In this document: positions 1 through 4,936 of the stretch, in pieces | Position numbering within the stretch: the stretch's first letter is position 1 | Layout: each line of letters opens with the position of its first letter | From: CAYGTK01 sp964352775 | Lineage (GTDB): Bacteria > Bacteroidota > Bacteroidia > Chitinophagales > CAIOSU01 | Assembly: GCA_964352775.1 (NCBI GenBank) | Contig: CAYGTK010000228.1 | Span: 1-5,978 of the forward strand | DNA length: 5,978 bases | Direction: 5' to 3' | Program-made: the position numbers and the translations under genes | Notes under the pieces: generated by a model | The model's input: the letters and a program-made list of their open reading frames with translations, nothing else | Databases searched by the model: none | What the model was told of the DNA's origin: nothing

Positions 1-874
1 GTATAGCACCAGGTTCGGTTATCAGTTCATAGTATTCTTTCTGCGCTTTCTCTCGGTCATCTGGCAGATAGAAATCCATGCCTAGCGTACCAATAACTTC
101 AGAGGGTACATATCCTGTAATTCTTTCTACCGTAGGGCTAACGTAGGTTATAATACCTTCTTCATCAAACATTAAGATACCTTCAAACGCATTTTCCAGT
201 AGCGATCGGTAGCGGCTTTCTTGTATCTCCGTACTCTTTTTACTGGAAAGTAACTGGGTATTTATCTGCTGGTAATTGCGGTTTCGCTCTAGTAGAAGCG
301 ATTCCGTTTGTTCCATTTCTTGGTGGAAACTATACAATGCAAAAAGAAGGATAAGAAAAGCAGATATAGTAACGGTAATGCTTATGGTATTGCGCATGCC
401 CGATGCAGCATCCAGCTCCCATACTGGGGTAAACCCACTGAATTGAATAATAACGAATAAGGTTAGTGGCATTAGTATTCCCACCAATTTCTTCAGCGTT
501 TCTTCAGGCATTAACACTACAAAAGGGGTGGCTAAAATGGGGAAGAACAAATACTGCGTGCCCGATTGCTTACCTACCGCCCCTACGAACATGAATGCCG
601 CCAAATTGAGTAGAAAGAGGAAACCCATTCGGGTAGTATTGTAATACTTATAGTTGTTAAGGTATGGTATACCCAAAAAGAGGATAGCTATGCCAGAAGC
701 AAAAAAACCGATCTGGTAAAATTCAAATAGGGAAAAGAGTATGGCAAATGCCACATTAAAAACAGCCAAAACAAAGGAGGTTTGATTGTTCAACCTTATT
801 TTGGTGGCTAGATTACGAGGTGTGTCGGGAAATACACCCCAACTGATAGCATTCTTAATGAAATTCATAGGCAT
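1..874 (-). CDS. Membrane-anchored PAS-domain sensor protein, N-terminal part (probable sensor histidine kinase)
   Basis: An open frame runs from ATG at 874 to the left edge (291 codons, no stop), so the C-terminal part is missing. Residues about 33-182 hold roughly six hydrophobic helices (about 33-52, 55-71, 83-100, 107-122, 129-147 and 163-182), an integral-membrane input or anchoring region I cannot assign to a named family. A charged, Gln/Glu-rich linker (about 184-220) looks like a coiled coil. A PAS domain follows from about 221: it begins ESRYRSLLENAFEGILMFD, continues with YVSPTVERITGY and ends in FYLPDD, all typical PAS positions. In known proteins this architecture usually ends in a HisKA/HATPase kinase, less often a cyclase or phosphatase; here that is inference. 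ATG at 868 is an alternative start two codons later; an in-frame TAA lies six codons upstream of 874. It follows pyrE by 42 bp on the same strand and may be co-transcribed with it. Confidence 0.85.
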   Translation of the reverse strand, partial: MPMNFIKNAISWGVFPDTPRNLATKIRLNNQTSFVLAVFNVAFAILFSLFEFYQIGFFASGIAILFLGIPYLNNYKYYNTTRMGFLFLLNLAAFMFVGAVGKQSGTQYLFFPILATPFVVLMPEETLKKLVGILMPLTLFVIIQFSGFTPVWELDAASGMRNTISITVTISAFLILLFALYSFHQEMEQTESLLLERNRNYQQINTQLLSSKKSTEIQESRYRSLLENAFEGILMFDEEGIITYVSPTVERITGYVPSEVIGTLGMDFYLPDDREKAQKEYYELITEPGAI

Positions 875-916
875 ACCTGAAATTATGCTTTAAAAAGCAG
901 CAGCGCAATTATTAAG

Positions 917-1558
917 CTATTTACCCCATACATCAGGCCCACTTCGCCAAGTAGCTAAGGCGGCAAGTTGCTCTTCAGCTATTAGCCCCTTACTTACAGC
1001 CAGCGGAAGCATAGCCTCGTAACTGGATAAGGTGTAGAAGGGAATGCCCGACGTTTTAAAATTCTCATCGGCCAACGGAAATCCATAGTTGAAAATGGCA
1101 GCTATGCCCAATACCTCGCAACCATTATCTAGCAGTGGGGTAGTGGCTTGTAGCGAGCTTCCGCCTGTACTTATCAAGTCTTCTACCATTACCACTTTTT
1201 GGCCAGGTAGTATTCTTCCTTCTATTTGCTTGCCCATACCGTGTGCCTTTGGCTTAGGACGAACGTAGGCAAAGGGTAAGTTCAAGTGCTCGGCCACTAA
1301 TGCGCCTTGTGCTATGCCTGCTGTAGCCACACCAGCTATCAATTCCACATCGGGAAATTTCTCTTTTATCATTCGGCTTAAGTACTCCTTAATGGCAGTA
1401 CGTATGGCCGGGTCAGAAAGGCTCACACGGTTGTCACAATAAATGGGCGACTTCCACCCCGATGACCAAGTAAATGGGGCATCAGGACTTAACTTTATCG
1501 CTTCTACTTCCAGCAAGTAGCCCGCAACTTCTTCGGCAATTTTAGAGTCGTATAGCAT
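917..1558 (-). CDS. pyrE: Orotate phosphoribosyltransferase
   Basis: This enzyme joins orotate to PRPP to make orotidine 5'-monophosphate, the fifth step of de novo UMP synthesis, in the cytoplasm. The 213-residue length is normal for the family. Visible motifs are the orotate-side segment WSSGWKSPIYCDNR (31-44), the segment GVATAGIAQGALVA (76-89), the flexible catalytic loop RPKPKAHGMGKQIEG (100-114) with its Lys/His residues, and the PRPP-binding signature VVMVEDLISTGGSS (122-135). All key positions look intact. The start is the first ATG, preceded by an A-rich stretch (GATAGAAA) typical of Bacteroidota start sites. It stands alone among pyrimidine genes here: upstream is a divergent peptidase gene, downstream the PAS sensor gene. 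I found no convincing promoter on its own strand in the 169-bp upstream gap. Confidence 0.97.
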   Translation of the reverse strand: MLYDSKIAEEVAGYLLEVEAIKLSPDAPFTWSSGWKSPIYCDNRVSLSDPAIRTAIKEYLSRMIKEKFPDVELIAGVATAGIAQGALVAEHLNLPFAYVRPKPKAHGMGKQIEGRILPGQKVVMVEDLISTGGSSLQATTPLLDNGCEVLGIAAIFNYGFPLADENFKTSGIPFYTLSSYEAMLPLAVSKGLIAEEQLAALATWRSGPDVWGK

Positions 1559-1583
1559 TTTCTATCTTTCGTTTCAGGCAATG

Positions 1584-1674
1584 TTAAGGAATTTTTAAGG
1601 TGGATAAGAGGCAAATTGTTCATGCATTGTGGACTATTAAAATTCCATTGGGAGCAGGTTTAATAATTCCTTAA
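1584..1674. repeat. 10-bp inverted repeat in the divergent pyrE / peptidase intergenic region
   Basis: TTAAGGAATT at 1584-1593 is the exact reverse complement of AATTCCTTAA at 1665-1674, with 71 bp between the arms. The right arm overlaps the candidate -7 element of the peptidase gene and the left arm lies 26 bp upstream of the pyrE start codon, so a shared regulator is conceivable. The arms are AT-rich and the spacing is large, so chance is a real alternative. Confidence 0.3.
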
Positions 1675-1679
1675 TTTTA
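1648..1679 (+). promoter_or_regulatory. Candidate Bacteroidota-type promoter for the M42 peptidase / UbiA-like pair
   Basis: TTG at 1648-1650 and TAATTTTA at 1672-1679 match the -33 and -7 elements (TTG, TAnnTTTG) known for the primary sigma factor of Bacteroidota. They are 21 bp apart, and the last G of the -7 element is replaced by A. A transcript would start near 1685 and carry a leader of about 40 nt before the ATG at 1728. This rests on sequence pattern only; AT-rich gaps produce such matches by chance. Confidence 0.35.
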
Positions 1680-1727
1680 CGATCGAATTCACCCTCTTAA
1701 CTGTAATTTTTAATATATCAACAAGTA

Positions 1728-2819
1728 ATGGCTAAACGTGGTACGATAACTAAGGAAGCAGAAGTATTTTTAGAGAAATATTTGAATAATGCTTCGCCGA
1801 CGGGTTTTGAGGTAGAAGGTCAAAAATTGTGGTTAGACTACATTAAACCCTACATTGACGAGTACCATGTAGACAATTACGGTTCAGTATACGGGGTGAT
1901 AAATCCAGAGGCCGAATTCAGAGTAGTGATAGAAGCTCACGCTGATGAGATAAGCTGGTTTGTTTCTTACATCAACGATGATGGATTCATTTATGTAAAA
2001 CGTAATGGTGGTTCCGATCATCAAATAGCGCCAAGTAAGCGAGTTAACATTCATACCAAGAAGGGTTTTGTGGAGGCTGTATTCGGATGGCCTGCAATTC
2101 ACACCCGCAAAGGTGGTAAAGATGAGCAACCACCAAAAATGGAGAATATCTGTTTAGACTGTGGTGCACGCAGCAAGAAAGAGGTATTAGAAATGGGCAT
2201 TGAAGTAGGTTGCGTAATAACCTATCAAGATCCTTTTATGAAGTTGAACGATCGCTACTATGTAGGCCGTGCATTGGATAACCGTATTGGCGGTTTCATG
2301 ATAGCCCAAGTAGCTCGTTTACTAAAAGAGAACAAGAAGAAATTACCTTTTGGCTTGTACATTGTAAATGCAGTGCAAGAGGAAGTAGGACTACGTGGTG
2401 CGGAAATGATAACGCAAACCATTAAACCTAACGTAGCTATAGTTACTGATGTATGTCATGATACGGGTACACCGATGATAAACAAAGTAGTAGAAGGAGA
2501 TTTCAGTAGCGGTAAAGGTCCTGTGTTAACAGTAGGCCCAGCGGTTCACAATATCCTTTTAGGTATAATAGAAGATACAGCTAACAAGAAGAAAATACCT
2601 TACCAGCGCGATGCTGCATCACGTGTTACCGGTACTGATACCGATGCATTTGCTTACAGCAATGGTGGTGTACCTTCAGCACTTATATCTTTAGCACTAC
2701 GCTACATGCATACCACGGTAGAGATGGTAGACATTGAAGACACGGCTAACGTGATCAACTTGATATACGAAACCTTGCTGAAACTTACGCCTGATACCAA
2801 TTTCAAATACTTGAAGTAA
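1728..2819 (+). CDS. M42-family metallopeptidase (FrvX/YsdC/TET-type aminopeptidase)
   Basis: This is a cytoplasmic, probably dimetal-dependent aminopeptidase of 363 residues, the usual length. Expected ligands are present in order: H71 with D73 in EAHADEISW, bridging D184 in RALDNRIGG (181-189), catalytic E218 and ligand E219 in VQEEVGLRGAE (216-226), D241 in VTDVCHD, and H328 in RYMHTTVEMVD (325-335). Relatives of the family often form large self-compartmentalising shells that degrade peptides released by proteases; that role here is inferred. Substrate preference cannot be read from the sequence. A PDZ-like insert, usual in the family, would fall at about residues 75-175; it contains CLDC (142-145), which may be structural. 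The start at 1728 follows an A/T-rich stretch with no Shine-Dalgarno sequence. The stop is 1 bp before the next gene, which argues for co-transcription and perhaps coupled translation. Confidence 0.93.
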   Translation: MAKRGTITKEAEVFLEKYLNNASPTGFEVEGQKLWLDYIKPYIDEYHVDNYGSVYGVINPEAEFRVVIEAHADEISWFVSYINDDGFIYVKRNGGSDHQIAPSKRVNIHTKKGFVEAVFGWPAIHTRKGGKDEQPPKMENICLDCGARSKKEVLEMGIEVGCVITYQDPFMKLNDRYYVGRALDNRIGGFMIAQVARLLKENKKKLPFGLYIVNAVQEEVGLRGAEMITQTIKPNVAIVTDVCHDTGTPMINKVVEGDFSSGKGPVLTVGPAVHNILLGIIEDTANKKKIPYQRDAASRVTGTDTDAFAYSNGGVPSALISLALRYMHTTVEMVDIEDTANVINLIYETLLKLTPDTNFKYLK

Positions 2820-2820
2820 G

Positions 2821-3714
2821 GTGAAAAACCTGCCTGCTCCGCTGGCTTTTCTGGTCAATAGTAATATTTGGATCAGCCTGGGTGCAGTTTTTATGACCTA
2901 TATCAGCTTGCTGCTGGTAGGTAGGGTAGAAGGTAGTATTCCCTTTTTAGTATTCGTATTCGGGGCTACGCTTACTGTGTACATAGGCCATCGCCTAGTA
3001 GGTATACGTCGCAAGCTAGACCCACCCGTATCGCAAATGGCCGCTTGGATGCAAGCGCATAAGGGCATAGTATATGTGCTGTTTTCTGTGGCTTTGCTTT
3101 GTATGGCCTACGGCACCTTTTACCTGCATTGGAAGGTAGTAGTGGCGCTGGCAGTATTGGGAGTTGCATCGCTAGCTTACGCCGTTCCTTTATTCCGTGT
3201 AGCCGGCAGCCCTTTTCGCTTACGCGATGCTGGTTTGTTAAAGCCTTTTCTATTGGGCGTTATTTGGGCAGTGGTAACTGTTGCCCTTCCGCTATTGCAG
3301 CAGGGCGTAAGTGTATTTACCCCCTCATCGCTGTTGCTGTTTTTAGAGCGTGCCTTGTTCGTAGCGGCCATCTGCATTCCTTTTGATGTTCGCGATATGC
3401 AGTTCGACCAAAACGATATTCGTCAAGATACCTTGCCACTCCGCTTTGGGGTAGATGAAGCGCTTAAAATAGCCCGCGCCGTGCTGCTGGTTCATCTGGT
3501 ACTAGCTATGTTGGTATGCGCCTACTTTTTTCAGCTACCTACTACCGTATTGGTAATGTATATGCTAAGCTACTTTGCTACCTACGCATTGCTACACCGC
3601 ACTACTACTAATAAGGGCGACTATTGGTACACCTTTGCTATAGATGGCACGCTGCTGCTGCAGGGGCTATTGGTGTCTGCGGCTTATTGGTCGGCTAGTC
3701 TGTCGAATATGTAG
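2821..3714 (+). CDS. UbiA-like integral membrane protein (prenyltransferase superfamily, first Asp motif missing)
   Basis: This 297-residue protein has eight or nine hydrophobic helices. The second Asp-rich region of UbiA prenyltransferases is recognisable: CIPFDVRDMQFDQNDIRQDT (185-204) followed by LPLRFG (205-210), like the usual D-x-x-D-x-x-x-D ... T-L-P ... G pattern. The segment SLAYAVPLF (117-125) with RLRDAGLLKPF (133-143) and the helix after it also fit the family. The first motif, normally NDxxDxxxD in the loop after helix 2, is absent: that position reads YIGHRLVGIRRKLD (54-67). Catalysis with a Mg-prenyl diphosphate is therefore uncertain, and quinone or lipid prenylation is only a family-level guess. 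The start is GTG at 2821, one base after the peptidase stop, implying translational coupling. ATG at 2893 would delete the first helix and is less likely. The 3' end overlaps the convergent lipoprotein gene by 31 bp. Confidence 0.8.
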   Translation: MKNLPAPLAFLVNSNIWISLGAVFMTYISLLLVGRVEGSIPFLVFVFGATLTVYIGHRLVGIRRKLDPPVSQMAAWMQAHKGIVYVLFSVALLCMAYGTFYLHWKVVVALAVLGVASLAYAVPLFRVAGSPFRLRDAGLLKPFLLGVIWAVVTVALPLLQQGVSVFTPSSLLLFLERALFVAAICIPFDVRDMQFDQNDIRQDTLPLRFGVDEALKIARAVLLVHLVLAMLVCAYFFQLPTTVLVMYMLSYFATYALLHRTTTNKGDYWYTFAIDGTLLLQGLLVSAAYWSASLSNM

Positions 3715-4364
3715 CCTCCTTTTTCGGCACCCCATACTTGTGCGCCCGTGCTATCAAATCCTTGATACCAACTAACAATGAGGTCGGCAAATATGCTTAA
3801 CCTACTTACCGCATACGATGCGCCCCGTAAGGTACTACCACAGGCAGTAGGGTGGGTGGCCCCTTTGTATTCCGTAGCGCTCAGTTTGGCTAAGAATACC
3901 TCGCAACCTTCGCGCTCGGCTAAAATGCTTTCGTCCAGATCATTGAAAAATTCAGGCTCTTGCCATTTACCGATGTACTTTTCGGCTGTATCTAAAGCAT
4001 ATACACGGCTGATGAACATACTATCGTTACCTTGCTCCAGTTCGTATACGCGCTGGCGGTAGGGTTTATCTTGCATACTGCTTAGAGATTGTTCAACATA
4101 TAAATACGCGCCCTTGCCTTTCCAAATAGGGTGCATGTATAGGCTAATGGCGTAGTAATCAGTATCCGACTCTGCCTGCTTTTCGCTACTGAACGAGCCC
4201 GCCATCAGGTCGCGCAGTTCTAGTATGGGCGATGGTGTTTCTACTACCTCCGCTGGTGTTTTGGCAACTGGTTCTTTGGGGGTTTCCTCTTGTTGGGCAG
4301 TTTGGTTGCAAGCCGAAAATGTAAATAGCGCGAAAAGGGCTATACCTAGTAGGTTGGTTTTCAT
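3684..4364 (-). CDS. Lipoprotein with a CpcT/CpeT-like domain
   Basis: This 226-residue protein has a lipoprotein signal: MKTNLLGIALFALFTFSAC, with the lipobox Cys at 19. A Glu/Pro/Thr-rich tether (20-46) follows, so it should be exported and anchored in the envelope. The folded part (about 47-222) resembles the CpcT/CpeT family of bilin lyases in cyanobacteria: LRDLMAGSFSSEKQA (50-64), HPIWKGKGAYLYVEQS (78-93), KPYRQRVYELE (100-110), GCEVFLAKL (153-161), ACGSTLRGASYAVSRLSI (174-191), GFDSTGAQVWGAEKGGYIFDR (split at 202-214 and 215-222). The family match was made by eye. Bilin attachment is known for cyanobacterial members; nothing here indicates phycobiliproteins, so the ligand and role are unknown. 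The C-terminal GGYIFDR fits the family's end, so the 31-bp overlap with the convergent gene appears real. No partner genes stand on the same strand nearby. Confidence 0.8.
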   Translation of the reverse strand: MKTNLLGIALFALFTFSACNQTAQQEETPKEPVAKTPAEVVETPSPILELRDLMAGSFSSEKQAESDTDYYAISLYMHPIWKGKGAYLYVEQSLSSMQDKPYRQRVYELEQGNDSMFISRVYALDTAEKYIGKWQEPEFFNDLDESILAEREGCEVFLAKLSATEYKGATHPTACGSTLRGASYAVSRLSIFADLIVSWYQGFDSTGAQVWGAEKGGYIFDRLADQ

Positions 4365-4383
4365 TGGTGTTGTGTTTGGCTGG

Positions 4384-4413
4384 CTAAGATAATGGTTTCG
4401 GGCATAGTTGGAA
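4384..4413 (-). promoter_or_regulatory. Weak candidate promoter for the CpcT/CpeT-like lipoprotein
   Basis: On the minus strand TATCTTAG (4391-4384) matches the Bacteroidota -7 element TAnnTTTG with one mismatch. Nineteen bases upstream lies TTC (4413-4411) in place of TTG. The start codon would be only about 15 nt downstream of the transcription start. The match is weak and offered only because nothing better is present in the gap. Confidence 0.2.
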
Positions 4414-4439
4414 CTTGGCGACTTAGTAACGCGGCGGGG

Positions 4440-4463
4440 CTAATTAGGCAATGTGCCAATTAG
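4440..4463. repeat. Near-perfect palindrome, 10-bp stem, upstream of the lipoprotein gene
   Basis: CTAATT (4440-4445), one unpaired A (4446) and GGCA (4447-4450) pair with TGCC (4454-4457) and AATTAG (4458-4463) around a three-base loop. Neither side is followed by a T-run, so it is a poor terminator. It lies 76 bp upstream of the lipoprotein start codon and upstream of the candidate promoter, a position that would suit an operator or activator site. It could equally be the tip of a repetitive element. Confidence 0.55.
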
Positions 4464-4518
4464 TGAATTTACCCCCAGGTACACAAATGGACACAAACCG
4501 CCCAAAATGGAATGATTT

Positions 4519-4865
4519 GGTACCGCTGCGGTGCACTGCCAAAAATGGCCCCAGTGATAGCAAGGCTTTCAGGCCGGGTTTTGGCGGCTTAGGCAACTTG
4601 GGCAATGCCCCTGCTGACAAGGGTTTGCGCCATAGAAAGGGATATGTGTATGTGTAAATAGCTGCTAGCCATACATTTAATTTTTACGAAAAAGTGGGAA
4701 ATGAGCATAAATGGGTGAAAATGGGGGTTTGGAGTTTGAATGGGCGTAACCCTTTGGGTTGGGCTAGGAGTTTATGCTGAATTTAGTTCAGTATCTGCTC
4801 CTCGCCTTTGGCCTGTCCTGATGGGAGGCAACGCGAGCAGTCGAAAGGCTGTGGGGTACCGCTGC
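4519..4865 (+). repeat. 11-bp direct repeat GGTACCGCTGC (4519-4529 and 4855-4865)
   Basis: The same 11 bases occur twice in the spacer, 336 bp apart start to start; the flanks differ. Eleven-base matches are uncommon by chance in a few hundred bases, so the two copies may belong to one repeat family or mark old insertion ends. Only the two copies themselves are seen; everything beyond that is inference. Confidence 0.45.
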
Positions 4866-4881
4866 AATCCCTTACGTGGGA
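4748..4881 (+). other. Chain of hairpins: candidate structured RNA or palindromic interspersed repeat
   Basis: Several stems follow one another. AACCC-TTT-GGGTT spans 4748-4760. A long imperfect hairpin spans 4766-4802: outer AGGAG/CTCCT, then a 3x3 internal loop, then an 8-bp stem including one G-T pair and a 5-base loop. GCCT/AGGC plus TCC/GGG surround a TGAT loop (4811-4829), with one bulged base. CAGTC-GAAA-GGCTG (4838-4851) has a GNRA tetraloop. TCCC/GGGA pairs at 4868-4871 and 4878-4881. CTGCTC (4795-4800) can also pair with GAGCAG (4835-4840), competing with the long hairpin, so alternative folds exist. It ends 55 bp before the restriction gene start. Coding is unlikely. It could be a leader RNA, a small RNA or a genome-wide repeat; I recognise no named RNA family. 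Confidence 0.45.
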
Positions 4882-4936
4882 GTTAGTGTCATATTCATAA
4901 TACGATGTATTAGCTCAACTAGTCTTAAAAATAAAA

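Larger units (their letters stand above)
4365..4936. other. 572-bp spacer without a credible gene, rich in repeats and hairpins
   Basis: No convincing coding region, tRNA or rRNA is seen. From left to right it holds the upstream region of the lipoprotein gene, a strong palindrome (4440-4463), a 68-codon frame (4451-4657) with no recognisable domain, and six G-tracts between 4696 and 4763, three of them within ATGGG units starting at 4711, 4721 and 4740. A chain of hairpins (4748-4881) and a short AT-rich leader before the restriction gene complete it. An 11-bp direct repeat links the left and right halves. The look is that of a chromosomal interspersed-repeat region or an insertion boundary, but I cannot show either from one copy. 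Confidence 0.6.

Noticed and set aside
886..899. Small hairpin TGCTT-TAAA-AAGCA between pyrE and the PAS gene, as a terminator
   Set aside because: Only five pairs, mostly A/T, and no T-run follows it on the minus strand. It is too weak to separate the two genes.
1884..2129. Minus-strand 81-codon frame inside the peptidase gene
   Set aside because: Lies wholly within a well-supported gene on the other strand; no family features of its own.
3099..3386. Plus-strand 95-codon frame inside the UbiA-like gene, plus two minus-strand frames in the same stretch
   Set aside because: Shadows of the membrane-protein gene; no plausible start region or domain.
3778..4062. Plus-strand 94-codon frame opposite the lipoprotein gene
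   Set aside because: Antisense shadow of a gene with a clear lipobox and family motifs.
9..4479. Scarcity of CCWGG sites as a sign of EcoRII selection
   Set aside because: By eye I counted four sites (starting at 9, 1203, 2877 and 4475). A window this size would be expected to hold only about seven at this GC content, so the difference means nothing without a genome-wide count.
4451..4657. A 68-codon plus-strand frame in the spacer
   Set aside because: No recognisable domain and no A-rich start region. Its ATG is the loop of the palindrome at 4440-4463, and it contains one copy of the 11-bp repeat. More likely chance coding in repeat-like DNA, though a search for conserved homologues would settle it.
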